DNA of 64,000 bases, from the NCBI GenBank assembly GCA_036346205.1, contig JARFJB010002417.1:815001-879000 (forward strand). The letters are read 5' to 3'. The stretch is from Vesta saturnalis. Taxonomy: Eukaryota > Arthropoda > Insecta > Coleoptera > Lampyridae. The notes below the pieces were generated by a model that was given only the letters and a program-made list of their open reading frames with translations, was not told the origin of the DNA and made no database searches. Made by a program: the position numbers and the translations under genes. Shown here piece after piece: positions 36,073-48,482 of this stretch (the first letter of the stretch is position 1; every line of letters starts with the position of its first letter).

Positions 36073-38183
36073 CAGGGTGGCCAACTAGGAATGCGAGGTA
36101 CTGTATCTGAGAAACTATCCATCATAGAGGCTTGCGCAAAAAAAGTTATTACTAAAACGGCCAATACAAAACCTGGAAAATATTTTCAAGTTTCTGAAAT
36201 GGCCGCTAGGGGGCGTAACTGCAATCTTGAAAGTGATGTTTCTGTGAATTCTGCTGTATTAACCTAATAAAAAAATAACTGATCTTTAAAGTCGAGGACA
36301 ATCTGCACTTTTTGACGTATGTCTAAAAATAAAGTGGTGGGGGTTATTCAAAGGTTTCCTTAAATAACCCCCTGTATCTTCGAAACAGCTAAGCCGATTT
36401 TAACAAACTTGATCGCGTTGAAATGAGCTATTCTTGGGCTACAAGTGTTATAATATTTGAAGTTTTGTTAGTTTCACATATCGTCGCTAGAGGGCTTTGT
36501 TCGACATTCCGACAAAAACGGTTAATTTTCGCAAAAAAAAACTAAACGCACTGGTATGACTTTTTTTCATGAACAAGTAGCTAAATGATGCCTAAAAAAG
36601 CTCACGGAAATCGCATCTCGATATCTTGTTCCCAACCTAAAATATCGGCCAAAGAAAACCTTATATGAAAATCCCTTAAATTTTTATTTTTATATATAGG
36701 TATTCGTTTAAACTTTTTTTAATTACTTGAAGGATGCACCCATATCATGTTGTTTTGCATCAGGCCTTGAAAGAGGAAGATTTTGATCGATGGTTAGACT
36801 ACTGCCATTGGATGTTAGGTATGATACGCGAAAATAGAGAATTTTTATTTCAAATTCTTTGGACCGATGAAGCCACCTTCAGTATTGACGGGAGGGTCAA
36901 TCTGCACAATACGCATTATTGGTCTGCAGAAAATTCCCATTGGTTGCGTGAAGTTCAGCGCCAAGGACGTTGGAGTTTAAATGTATGATGTGGCATACTG
37001 GGAGGCAGAATTATTGGGCCATATTTTTGCAAGCAACCCTTAAACGGCAATGTATTTCTTGACTTTTTGGCCAATCAATTACCGTTGTTGTTGGAAGATG
37101 TGCCTCTGGAAACAAGGCATAAATTGTTTTTGCAATTGGGTGGTTGCCCAGCACATTTTGCTATTAATGTGCGAGAGCATATTAATTCAGTACTTCAACA
37201 GCGGTGGATTGGAAGAAGAAGTCTATTTCCATGGCCTCCGCGATCACCAGACTTAACTTACCTCGATTTTTATTTATGGGGGCGCTTAAAGGACATCGTG
37301 TTTCGGACTCAACATACTACTAGAGAAGATATGAAAAACCGGATTCGTAACGCAATACGTAACATACCGAGAGCCTAAATGGAAGCTGCAGTTTTGTCTA
37401 GTCATGAGAGGCTTCAGCAGTGCATAGAGCGTCATGGTCAGCATTTTGAGTATTTACGGGGGCATTAAAAACCTTCCTCCTTTAAATCGGTCCTTTTTAG
37501 GGCCACAACTTACATAATAGAAACAATTCCAGAACAATATAGTTAAAAAAAATAAAAATTTAAGGGATTTTCGTATAGTTTTGTTTGGCCGATATTTTAG
37601 GTTAGGAACAAGATATCGAGATGCGGTTTTCGCCAGCTTGTTTAGGCATCATTTAGCTACTTGTTCATGAAAAAAAAGTCATACCAATGCGTTTATTTTT
37701 TTTTGCAAAAATTTTACCGTTTCTGTCGGAATGTCGAACAAAGCCCTCTAGCGACGACATGTGAAACTAACAAAACTTCAATAACATTTGCAGCTCAAGA
37801 ATAGCTCATTTCAACGCGCCCAAGTTTGTTAAAATCGGCTTAGCCGTTTCGTAGATACAGGACGTTATTTAAGGAAGCCTTTGAATACCCCCCACCACTT
37901 TATTTTTAGACATACGTCAAAAAGTGTCAAACAAAAAAAGTTCAGATTATCCGCAACTTTAACGATCAGTTATTTTTTTATTAGGTTAATATAGCAGAAT
38001 TCACAGAAACATCACCTTTTTAGATTCAAGATTGCAGTTACGCCCCCTAGCGGCCATTTCAGAAACTTGAAAATATTTTCCAGGTTTTTGTATTGGCCGT
38101 TTTAGTTACAACTTTTTTGCGCAAGCCTCTACGATAGATAGTTTCCCAGATACAGTACCTCGCATTCTTAGTTGGCCACACTG
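36073..38183 (+). mobile_element. mariner-like element with long (~630 bp) terminal inverted repeats
   Basis: Both ends carry CAGGGTGGCCAACTAGGAAT or its near-complement and are flanked by TA (36071-36072 and 38184-38185). The arms run about 36073-36705 and 37540-38183 with high identity. The plus-strand transposase between them lacks its N-terminal half, so the copy is internally deleted. It sits inside the LINE reverse transcriptase on the opposite strand, so it is younger than that element. Confidence 0.88.
36734..37468 (+). pseudogene. mariner-like (DD41D-spaced) transposase, truncated
   Basis: The reading begins MHPYHVVLHQALKEEDFDRW, which is the middle of the protein in related copies, so the DNA-binding N-terminus is missing. 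The first catalytic motif is LWTDEATF. A TGA at 36986-36988 replaces a tryptophan codon, and the same frame goes on through GGRIIGPYFCKQPLNGNVFL. The second catalytic motif reads QLGGCPAH where relatives have QQDGAPAH, so aspartate is lost. The third, SPDLTYLDFYLWG, is intact, 41 residues on. A TAG at 37376-37378 precedes the C-terminal CIERHGQHFEYLRGH. It is inactive. Confidence 0.87.
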
Positions 38184-39980
38184 TACATCATTGTTAAATA
38201 AATGTATAGACTCCTCTATGATAGTATTGTTAAACGGAAAATATACCTGTATATCACAGCATAGATGTGGACAGTACTGGCTCAAAGACGTTGATTATAT
38301 CTGGGATATACATATTACAAAGTAAAGGTCCCAATAAGCTGAAATTATTCCATGTGGCGTGTTAATGTGAACTTTTTGTACATGATCTATGAGATAACTC
38401 TTAAACCACCCGAGAAAGCAGTTTGAGACAATGTAAGGTCGACAATGAGGGTTTGTGATCTATTGGTTCAAAAGCTTGAGAAATCCGTGAGTGCAATTCG
38501 CGATTTATCTGCTGTTGATGAGATGTTGTCTGTGACCTCAGTTTAGGCAATGGCTGAACTATAATTGCAACGAAAACCGGAGAACTGTAGAGGAAGAAGT
38601 TTGAACATCTCTAAATGACGCTCTAATTGACAAAATTTTTTCTAAAACTTTGGAAAGCGTAGGAAGGATGCTTATCAGCCTAAGGTCAGCGAATGAAATT
38701 GGTGAATCTGTTTTACACATAGGTATTACTAATGTTGACTTCCACGTACTTGGGAATTCTCCATTATTTAAAGAAAATTTAATTATGTGTTAAAGCGTCA
38801 GTAGTGTAAGATAAGCACATCTTTAGCATTTCAAGCGAAATCTTCCTACAGCAATGGATTTGACAGTGGAAACGTATTGAAATTGAAAGAGGTGGGAAAT
38901 AGATCAGTGTCTCGTAATTCTTAGTAAGAGTAGGAAACGCAAGGGAACATAAACTAGAGTTAATAAAGAATTCATTGATATCAGTAGGAGGATTAGAAAG
39001 AGATATTGGAATTCGTCCATGTTAATTAGCATTACGCACGTCTAGAGCTTTTCCAGAGGCCATTTAAATTTCATATTTCGTTTAATTCATGTTACATATA
39101 TGCTTTCTTTTCTCTACGGATAAATTTCGGAGTTGTTTGTAGTATGACCATTTTGTTTCAGAAGTTTTTATTAAACAGAATATATTAGACTTTAATTGCT
39201 TAAAATCAGATAACTCTTTATCTCTCAACTTCATCATTAGCCATATATTTGGAGTTATCCACGGCGTAGGTTTCTGTGTTCCCTTCTCACTTATTAAAGG
39301 CGCTGTTTGATCCAATAAGTCAATACACAATTATTAAAATACTGTAACTTGTCATCTAATGATTCAAATATTTCTACACAGCTCCTGTTTACGTCAAGTA
39401 CTAATTGTTTAAAAAGTGGTTCATCTATACCTTGCAAATTGCGGTACTCAACTAATTGATTGGACCTCGAGTTTGGGTTGGAAAGAAGAATTAGATAAAA
39501 GAGTACTCGAATTATTGGTGATCCGAATAGGATCAGAAATTATTTGCTGCATACCATATGTATTTATAAAATAATATCTAGGCTCTCTTTAGCTGAGTGG
39601 GTAGATAAGTAATTAATATTAAAATCGCCTAAGCATATAATTTCGTCGGAGAGAGGAAATAATTGCACTGCCTGATCGTCAAAATTAGATAAGTAAGATT
39701 CACGTATGTTTGGACATCTATACAAGACACCCACCGTTAATTTAGTTTGTTTTATGTGTAAAGTAATCCACAGATGATTAAAAAGGGTCCATTTTATTTA
39801 TCTTGTCCGTGTCTATAAGTTTATATTGTACATTTACTTTAATATAAAAGGCAACCTCCTCTACCAGCACCATCTCTCCTAACCAAATTGTAACCAGGTA
39901 TTTGCAAGTTGTACGAGAAAATTGAGTTATTCTCTCGGTTTATTGTTGCTGACATTTATACCACTCGCCATCGGTAGTTG
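38184..39980 (-). pseudogene. LINE endonuclease, linker and reverse transcriptase, N-terminal part
   Basis: In minus-strand order, the endonuclease piece has IPGYNLVRRDGAGRGG (about 39857-39900) and GDFNIN (39612-39629), the latter the APE-type D-x-N motif. A linker frame at 39082-39330 reads TPWITPNIWLMMKLRDKELS. The reverse transcriptase starts near 38800 with FSLNNGEFPSTWKSTLVIPM and LISILPTLSKVLEKIL. Later parts, including the region of the catalytic Y/F-A-D-D, are too damaged to show the motif (it reads LCCDIQVYF). Stops and frameshifts are frequent. Active relatives nick DNA and reverse-transcribe at the nick. Confidence 0.78.
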
Positions 39981-41522
39981 CCCCATACATTTTGAGAATT
40001 ACTATATCAATACAATTTGTTTTTATACTCGTCTTGTTTATCTTAGTCACGTGAATATGCAAATAGGGGAGGCTTGTCCATGATATCAGTACGTTACCCA
40101 CGCGTATACAAAACCAAATTTACGCTCCATGGTTGTGGTCAACCAGGCTTCTTAGAAGTCAAAAAGGGGGATAGAAATATCAACGTGCCAGAAGAATGAT
40201 TCACTGACAGAATACACTCACGCGCATTTTGTTCTTTGCTCTCGTTTTTGTAAGTTCCTCCAAATATTTGCACTAGTTTTTTTTGTATTTTTTTCTCTTT
40301 CGCGCTTTAATTTTAATTTCATTAAGAAATTAGAATTTGTCGTAACTAATGTCAGCAAGAGGTTGTCTGACGTAAAGTAAATGGAAAAACAAATTTGGGT
40401 GCTATTTTGTACAAAATTTGTACGTATTTCCTATTTTGCTATTGAAGATTAAAGGGTTTAGGGGGTTAGTACTTGCCAGTCTCAAATACCAAATAAGACC
40501 TATAAAAACAAGTACTGATTGAGAAAGAAATAAGTTTAAATCTGTTTTATTAAAGTAAAAATCAAGTATATATGCAAAACGTACATGCTGACCTCTGAAA
40601 TTATTAATGAGTCTTTGCCATATTTGGTCTTGTAGTAATGTATACGTAAAGCTGACATCTTAGTTTAGCAATCAACTTGAGTAATTAAATGTTTTGAAGC
40701 TTGTGCAAATATGTACAATTCTGAATATTGTATTTTTACTGCTAAATAAGTAAATCTTTGTGAAATTAGAAATTATATTTTTATGTATAAGTACCTACTA
40801 GTTGTTTCAATATTTTTTATGTTTTCCACGCCTATAACAGGCGTACATTTTTATACAGTAGTAAGCTGTAGTTGTAGAAACGGGTAGGAAACAGGTAAAA
40901 AGGGATGGTGAATTTTGACCGGTTTGGAAGGACATTGGAATAGAATTTCCAAAAAGGGAAGTTTATCTACCACTATCTTTCAAATGTTCAGGTTTGCTTG
41001 GATAAAAAACAATTCTCGTCTAGTCCATCCACACACATTTGTAATTCAGATATAATTAATTTTAATTAATTTACGTAAAGTAATTCTTTGATTTCCTTTT
41101 TTTTTTTTGAAAAACTCAATTTCATATTAATCAAAAAGGAACAGAACAGGATATTAAACGCCTGAACTGTCACTTCAAAGAACAGCAAAGAATGCTGTTT
41201 TAATGTTCCGCTTGTTAAATTTTTTAAATATTATCTAATTTCGCATGCCTCAGTTTCGGAAAAATTATTCAACTTTAGTTACTACAAATTGAATTTGTAG
41301 TAATGTAGATCAAACAATTTTCACAGCTATTAACAAATTTAATAACATAAACTCTCCGCAAACGTATTTCATAGTTCTAATAAATTGTAATTACACTAGA
41401 ATGAAGAACAAAATTGAAATTCAAAAGCATACCCTTCAAAATAACTTGCACATTACCAGCACTAATTGTTATTAGAACGAATAAAATATTCATGAAACAA
41501 CTTTCAAAAATGTTCAGACTAC

Positions 41523-41523
<1 letters not shown>
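39981..41523. other. Spacer, possibly LINE 5' region
   Basis: The part next to 39980 may be the 5' end of the LINE, but I cannot recognise ORF1. The rest is AT-rich without supported features. Confidence 0.35.

Positions 41524-41557
<34 letters not shown>
41524..41557. repeat. (ATT)n microsatellite
   Basis: About eleven ATT/TTA units in a row. Confidence 0.9.
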
Positions 41558-41925
41558 GCACTTATTTAAGTTCGACCATTTTATACCATAATTGTAAGTA
41601 TGAAAACACGAAAAGCGGATTATATAACGCACAATATGTCAAACTAACAATGAAAATTTAGCCTCCCTACAGGGTGTACTGTGGAAGCCTCGAACGGGGT
41701 AAAGACCACAATCGTAATATAACACTCTTTTCATGCATTATCAAGGCCTTGACCATAACGGAGGCTACAAGTTTTAGATTGCGGTTAATGAAGATTACTT
41801 TGAAAATTTATGAAATACCTTATTTTGAAATACAAGCTCTTTCAAAAACATTACCATTTCCTCAAACACATTTCCATACTGTTTTTTTTTGTTCTTTCGC
41901 CTCTTTACAACATATCTTCATTAGC

Positions 41926-41998
41926 ATATATATATATACTCAGTATGGAGTCTATATATACATATATATATATATATACGAGTGCACGTTATATATAT
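41926..41998. repeat. Interrupted (TA)n microsatellite
   Basis: Runs of TATATA are interrupted by CTCAGTATGG and CGAGTGCACG. Confidence 0.8.
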
Positions 41999-42225
41999 GA
42001 CGATATCATTGAAGTCTTAGGTTTCTAAAGGTATGGTCCTTAGTTTCTTAATTTACGCAATGATATCATTTATTAGCTGTTATCAGTTGACAGTCTTATG
42101 TAAACCAGTGCACGTGTTTACAAATGACGAATCATTGAAGTCTTAGGTTTCTAAAGGTTGGTTTAGTCTTCTTAATTTACGCAGAATCATTTTTTAGTGT
42201 TTCAGGACAGCTTTGTAAACCTCCT
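41999..42225 (+). repeat. Tandem duplication, period about 126 bp
   Basis: CATTGAAGTCTTAGGTTTCT followed by AAAGGT and TTCTTAATTTACGCA occurs near 42008 and again near 42134. Both units also have AGTGCACGT just before them. Confidence 0.6.
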
Positions 42226-42839
42226 TCCTTTGTACTTTTTAACAGCCCATGGTCCATGCTTACATAAGGATCCCATAGAACTAAATACATAAGACTAATG
42301 TTTCTACTTTTAAGTAGACGCAAATTTAAAACGTTTTAAGATTTATTTGAACCAGTTTGAGACAAATTTTATGAACGCTTCTAATCAATATATTGTAATC
42401 ATAAATCACATCACTGCTCATTGACTTATTTACTGTGTGCTCGGTGTATCTCGTAAGGTAGCCGTTTATAATATTTGCGTTCGATCGATATAGTCCACCC
42501 AAAACCTAAGAATTGTTTGTGATACACATTTTTAGGGCCGCGCAACCATAGTGGCAAGTATGTTCACTGAACACAGGCGGCACATCAAAAATACGGCAAT
42601 ATTTGGTAAGTGGAGTGACGGAAATGGTGGTTTTTAATAAGAGTGAAGTTGTTTCCACAGTTGGAAAACAACAAAAGTAAGTAAGTAAGTAAAAGAAAAA
42701 ACACTGCATCTGGGTTGTGCAAAGTGGTATTATAAGTGTGTGAGAGTAATGTCAGTTGTGAGGGAAGAGTATGTTAGGCTAAGGATAATATTGCTGACGT
42801 TGTAAACCCTTTATATATTTAACAAACTCTCTTACGCAA

Positions 42840-44420
42840 GGATCCAGGTAAATGGCTTTCACATGAAGAAAAACAACTTTTGGTTGAAAATGGTACCCAT
42901 ATCCAAAAAATTAGAAGGGTAGAAAATTCTCAGATCTTCACACACTTTGATAAACGGTGAAACATATGAAAGGAATTGGCTTTTGTATTCAGCGTTTAAA
43001 CAATACCTTCGCGGAAACTGGTACAAATGGCTGGCAACACTTATCCATCTTGCAAATCTGGTACTTGCTTTAAAGAGCGAAACCTCAATTGATAATTATG
43101 GAAGAAAAACTTTTTGATCGGATAAATAGCACTTGAATGATTTAATATTGCGAATTGTGTATGTTATCAATTTCCAGATACGCAAAATTTAGATTTTCTT
43201 GGCGGATCAAATCAGACAACGGAAATTTTTTTAAAGCGATAGAAACGATATTAAATTTTAATGCAACGTTATATGAACACATTCGTAGGATGGAACGAAC
43301 AGATAAATGCGTACATATTTAGGTGAAAGGATTCAAAATGAAATTGCTAGTAAATAAAATTGAAAAGCATATACTAAATTTACCAGCAAGTGCTTAATAT
43401 AACTCAATAAGTTTAGACTGCATAGGTATCAGACAAACCTCACCAGGAACAATTAACAGCTGTAAGTTTTGTTGATTTAAATTTTTAACAAAGATTGTAG
43501 AAATTCGTGAGCATTTCTTAGAGTTTTGCCGAATCTTTAGCTCAACATCCGAAAATCTATTTCAAGAGCTTCATAAACATTTAAAATCTCTAAATTTAGA
43601 TCCAAGAAATACTGTTCAGGGATATGGCCAACGGGTCAAACATAAAAGGGAAGCACAGTGGGCTGAAAATCAAGGATTTTAGTCCTAACCATAGATAGTT
43701 TGTTGTTCCATGCGCATCTCACAGTTTAAATTTTGTCGTAAAGATGCAGCTAATATAAATTTTGAAACTGTTGATTTTTTTGATATCGTTCAGAAACTTT
43801 ACGTATTGTTTGCATCTTCAACTCATGGCTAGGATGTTTTGGAAGAAACGTATCGATAAACTAGTATTCGACACACGATGGGTGAGTATGATAGATTCGA
43901 TACGCCTCCGCCCCCTGAGGCATGTCAAGCAGTAATCACGATCTCAGATGGCAACCGTAGAGACCTTAAGGTCGGTGCAAAAAATAAAAACTTTTACATT
44001 TATATGGTCTATAGTAAAATGGTATGAGACACTGTTGTAGATTAGTATAGTAAGTAAGCTGTTCCAAAAATTATCTAATAATAAAATTACGGAGTACTTG
44101 GAACTATTGAATAAAATATAAGAGCGTATTTCACGCGAAAATGGACAAATGACAGCTTCGAAGAATTTGTTCAGGAAGCTATAAAAAGTGCTGCAAGAAC
44201 GATTTGCACTGCTTAATGAGCATTGTAATTAGCGTGGGTTTTTATACAGTACACCGGAATTTAAAAATGTCTGAATCAGATTTGAGGAAACACCGCTTAG
44301 ACTTAGAAGCAATAAGCTAATAACTAACTGACAAGAATGACTACGATATCGATGGAATAGAACTATTCGAAAAAATAAAAAATACCCTTTTTACTTGTGG
44401 TTTAAAAAAAATCTATGGAC
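42840..44420 (+). pseudogene. hAT transposase, ZMYM1-like (TTF / DUF4371 / dimerisation), decayed
   Basis: Plus-strand frames follow the order of ZMYM1-type hAT proteins. NWLLYSAFKQYLRG sits in the TTF-type zinc-finger part (about 42970). FLGGSNQTTEIFLKR and ATLYEHIRRMERTDK come next (about 43200-43310). Then EIREHFLEFCRIF, NIKGKHSGLKIKD, VPCASHSLNFVVK (about 43705) and DTRWVSMID (about 43870) follow. The N-x-K-G-K-H-x-G and P-C-x-x-H-S-L-N motifs belong to the catalytic region. The tail near 44300 is weak. Stops and shifts are frequent, so it is a fossil. I did not find its terminal repeats or 8-bp target duplication. Confidence 0.78.
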
Positions 44421-44470
44421 TTCGGCACAACACTTTCTCGTATAAGGAAACCCGCAGCAATTCCTAACTC

Positions 44471-45340
44471 CGTGTAACTTGCAATATAATAAGATATACT
44501 TACCTACAAAATAATTTTTTTCTTATTCACCCTGTATTTATCAAATCACTGTATATTTTTACATATTTGGATAGCATGAGAAATTAACTTTAAAATCTCT
44601 TGTTTTTGAAACTTTGATATAAAATATTATAAATTAAAATAATAATTATTTTGTTATTTGCGGCAAAACAGGAAGCGCTTAAAATAATCCAATATAGCAG
44701 TTTAGCAGCTCTGTATGTCTATTAGGTAATCCCTTCATTTCAAGATTGCATTTTTATAAGAAACATAGTTATAAGGGATTGAAATTTTTTAATTTTAAAA
44801 TTCCTAGCTCCGGTCCTGGATAAGTTAGAAATCTCATAAGGCTCATTATATTTTCGTTATATGTGGCTATAAAATGTGTAAATTTAAAAGCTATACGTTG
44901 ATAGGCCAGTCACTATAATTTGTAATATAATAAGATATACTTACCTACAAAAATAATGTTTTTCTTATTCACCTTATATTTTGCAAATCACTGTATATTT
45001 TTCCGTATTTGATTAGCATGAGAAATTAGCTTTAAAATACTTTAGATTGTTTTTGAAACTTTGATATAAAATATTAAAAAAACTTAAAATATAATTCTTT
45101 TTATTTTAGGCAAAACTGGAAGCGCTAAAAATATTACATTATTGCAGTTTAGCATCTATATATGTCTACTATATAATCCCTTAATTCCAAGATTTCATTT
45201 TTATCAGAAGCATAGTTAGGAGGGATTGAAGATTTCAAATCTGAAAATTTCTAACTCCGGTCCTGGATAAATTACAGAAACCTCATAAAGCTCATTATAT
45301 TCTCATTATATGTGACTATAACATACGTAAATTAAAAAAA
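44471..45340 (+). repeat. Two-unit tandem duplication, period about 451 bp
   Basis: AATATAATAAGATATACTTA starts near 44483 and again near 44934. Both units then share ATTAGCATGAGAAATTA-like, GGAAGCGCT, AATCCCTT, CTCCGGTCCTGGATAA and CTCATTATAT blocks in order. The copies differ by many small changes, so the duplication is old. There is no coding potential. Confidence 0.75.
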
Positions 45341-45852
45341 AAATACCAGAGCCGTTTTTGAGAAAAGCAATTTTGAAAAAAGGGCAATTTTAACCCCATA
45401 ATTAAGGGCAACATTGTATTTTTTCAAAAATATTTACAAACCGTTCGAAAGCATGTACTTTTATTTACAAGTTGCGATTTTCAAATTGCAAGTAGCTTTT
45501 ATGGTTTCTAGCACTGAAATGTACTAAAATCGCCATTTTGAATTTAAAATTAAAAAAAAATTTTGTACGAACGGGGTTTAGGGTTACTAACGTTACACCA
45601 AAATAGACTTTCTGGCTTTGGTTTTGGAAATGCACGCCCAAAAAAACCACCCTTATTTCGCCCCCCATGTCAAATCTCATTAAAATCGATCAAATAGTCT
45701 CGGAGTCGCACACAGACAGACATACACGAACATTTTTTTTCGCGAAATCGATGTTTTTCGACTCAGGGAACAGGAAAACGTTGAAATCGGCCAAAAAAAA
45801 TTTCAAAATTTTTTTTCGATTGCAATACTTTCTCTTAGTAACGAGAAAGTAA
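45341..45852. repeat. Noncoding interspersed-repeat-like stretch ending in a hairpin
   Basis: It contains ATCGATCAAATAGTCTCGGA, GTCGCACACAGACAGACATA and a terminal hairpin ACTTTCTC-TTAGTAAC-GAGAAAGT near 45829-45850. This looks like the end of an insect interspersed repeat, but I cannot name a family. Confidence 0.35.
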
Positions 45853-45985
45853 TAACGGTAGCCCTTTGAAATTTTACGTTATTTGGTGCAACATGATCTA
45901 CAAACTGATTTCTTAATACACTAATTGAATAATTTTGACACTACCATTTTCAGTTGCTTCAGCTTAGCTTGATTAAGAATCACCT

Positions 45986-45987
<2 letters not shown>

Positions 45988-46048
<61 letters not shown>
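45988..46048. repeat. (TA)n microsatellite
   Basis: About 30 uninterrupted TA units. Confidence 0.95.
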
Positions 46049-46050
<2 letters not shown>

Positions 46051-46270
46051 CATCAATGATAGTATTGCCTTAACGTTTTGTGAAATTATAGCTCGGCGTT
46101 TATAAATCGTGCACCTTATTATGATAAATAATTATTGTTCTTCTTTAGGTTAATATTTATTTAATTGTTAGTTAACCTTTAATTTGTAGGAATTGTTTTG
46201 CTGTTATATTTACTAATATTAAAATATTTTTGTATTAATCTTCTATAAGCTTGGTACGGGCGGCACAGTA

Positions 46271-48482
46271 CAGGGTGGTTTTTTTTCGTTAATATTATAG
46301 GGTATAGGTTAAACGGCAAGAGATACAAAAAAAACTAAGATACGTGTCCCGTTCTCTTTTTTAGTGTTTAGTTTAATGGCGCAATCGGATCTACTAAATT
46401 GGTTTCGAAGATACAGAGTGATTCTCAAAATGTGCCGGTTTTTATTATCTCTTATGACTCGGTTATTTATGGAGATAAAAAAAAGCTTTGGATACGAAAG
46501 TTTTATGACTTTTTACATTGAATCCAGTGGCGTTCTTAAAAAAATATAGATGTTTGATTTTTTGAGATATTATCAAAAGTAGCATTTTCTTAAATGGGAC
46601 TCCCTGTATCTGATAATCTCAAAAAATTGCATTTTTTCTTAAGATTGCAACTATATATAACACTTAATATTTTGCATTGTCCTAAATGTTTTAAGCAATT
46701 GTTTTTGTTTGTTTACATGTCATAAAATTCAGTAACAATTATGTATTGGTATTCTTATTTCGTTTCCGATTATATTTTTTAAAAAAGGTGATTAAAATGA
46801 ATAATTTTCAAAATTATGAAAAATTAAATATGCTTGAGTGCTACATTGAGAGTAATAAAAATAAAGACGCAGCTCTAGACTTATATTTTGAGCGTTATCC
46901 GGAACGACGACAGCCAGAACAACAAATATTTGAAAGATTATATCACAATTTAAGTGAGTATGGATCATTTGGAAAACCAAGAAGTAAGATTTACAATAAG
47001 GAAAATAGAACAAGAGATGAAATAAATACATTAGCTTGTGTTGCTGCTGATCCGACGATATCTAGCCGTAATATTGAGAAAGATATTGGCACAAGTAAAT
47101 CTAAAGTTTTAAAAACGTTAAGAAAGCATAAGTATAAACCATATAAAATAAGAAAGGTTCATAACTTACATCCTGGAGATGAAGAGCGGCGTTTAACATT
47201 TTGTCATTGGTATTAGCAGCAGATTAATCGGAATCCCAATTTTTTTCAAAATATAATATGGACCGACGAGGCTTTTATATCTAGCGAAGGAAATTTTAAT
47301 CGACATAATAATCGATATTGGTCAAACATAAATCCTCATCAGACGGTCGCCAGGATACAACAAGGACGGTTTGGGTTCCATGTATGGGTGGCGCTATATC
47401 AAAACAGAGTCCTTAACTACAGAATTTTTAATGAAAATTTGAATGCTCAAGGATACATCCAAATTTTGGAAGAATGTGTAATAATGGAGTTGGATAACAT
47501 GCCATTAGCTGCAAGAAATAATGTTTATTTACAACAAGACGGTGCTCCAGCACATAATAGCCACATGGTAAGGGACTTACTAAATGTCAATTTTGGCGAA
47601 AATTGGCTTGGTACATATGGACCAAACAGATGGCCTCCGCGTTCCCCCGAATTGACGCCACTCGACTTTTATTTTTGGGGATCTATCAAAATGAAGTCTA
47701 TAAAACCAAGTAATACTGTAGAAGAACTCAGAGCAAATTTTATTAATTGCATTGGAAGAGTGCCAAATATTCAAATCTATAACGCCACTCGTTCAGTTAC
47801 AAGCAGAGCCCAAAAATGCATCGAGCAGAATGGAAGACAATTTGAGCACCTATTGTGATTAACCACCTATGCTAATTGTTATATATAAGTATTTGAAATA
47901 ATTACTGTTGAGTTGTTATAAATCTTTTCTTGTTTTTGTAGTTGTTGTTTTAGTTTATTAATGTTTTATTATTGTTATTATCTGCAATTTTATTATGCCT
48001 ATTGTAAAATAAAGAATTGATTAAATCCATGGCCAACTAAAAAAAAATGTTTTTTTAGTATTTTAGCTATTTAGGACAATGCAAAATATTAAGTGTTATA
48101 TATTGTTGCAATCTCATGAAAAAATGCAATTTTTTGAGATTATCAGATACAGGGTGTCCCATTTAAGAAAATGCTACTTTTGATAATATCTCAAAAAATC
48201 AAACTATATTTTTTTTAAGAACGCCACTGAATTCAACGTAAAAAGTCATAAAACTTTCGTATCCAAAGCTTTTTTTTATCTCCATAAATAACCGAGTCAT
48301 AAGAGATAATAAAAACCGGCAGATTTTGAGAATCACTCTGTATCTTCGAAACCAATTTAGTTAGCGTAGATCCGATTCCGCCATTAAACTAAACACTAAA
48401 AAAGAGAACGGGACACGTATCTTAGTTTTTTTGTATCTCTTACCGTTTAGCCTATACCCTATAATATTAACGAAAAAAAACA
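46271..48482 (+). mobile_element. mariner-like element with ~420-bp terminal inverted repeats, best preserved
   Basis: The left end is TA|CAGGGTGGTTTTTTTTCGTT. The arm continues to about 46690 and is mirrored from about 48064 to 48482. The last few bases of the right end (expected CCACCCTG) are not matched, so the terminus may be lost or altered. The internal motif CAGGGTGTCCC recurs at about 48151, with its complement at about 46603. A nearly full-length transposase lies between the arms on the plus strand. Confidence 0.87.
46797..47858 (+). pseudogene. mariner-like DD41D transposase with one stop codon
   Basis: The likely start is 46797, MNNFQNYEKLNMLECYIESN; an upstream ATG at 46746 is in frame but adds a stretch without counterpart in relatives. 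A helix-turn-helix region follows (ERYPERRQPEQQIFERLYHN), then HKYKPYKIRKVHNLHPGDEE. The only break is a TAG at 47214-47216 between CHWY and QQINRNPNFF, where relatives have leucine. The three catalytic aspartates are present in IWTDEAF, QQDGAPAH and TPLDFYFWG, with 41 residues between the second and third. The C-terminus EQNGRQFEHLL is complete, about 353 residues in all. In active relatives this enzyme cuts at the element ends and inserts at TA. Confidence 0.9.

Larger units (their letters stand above)
35345..39980 (-). mobile_element. Non-LTR retrotransposon (LINE), split by a mariner insertion
   Basis: Read on the minus strand, the order is endonuclease (about 39560-39900), linker (39082-39330), reverse transcriptase (about 38186-38800), insertion of the mariner 36073-38183, then the rest of the reverse transcriptase and C-terminal region (35345-36072). 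The two halves join in frame at the TA when the mariner and one TA are disregarded. The 5' end and any ORF1 are not clearly visible; the 3' end is near 35345. Many stops make it a fossil. The clade is probably Jockey- or CR1-like, by look only. Confidence 0.8.

Noticed and set aside
41674..42028. Open frames of 108 and 72 codons over the (TA)n tract
   Set aside because: They are carried by YIYIYI microsatellite sequence.
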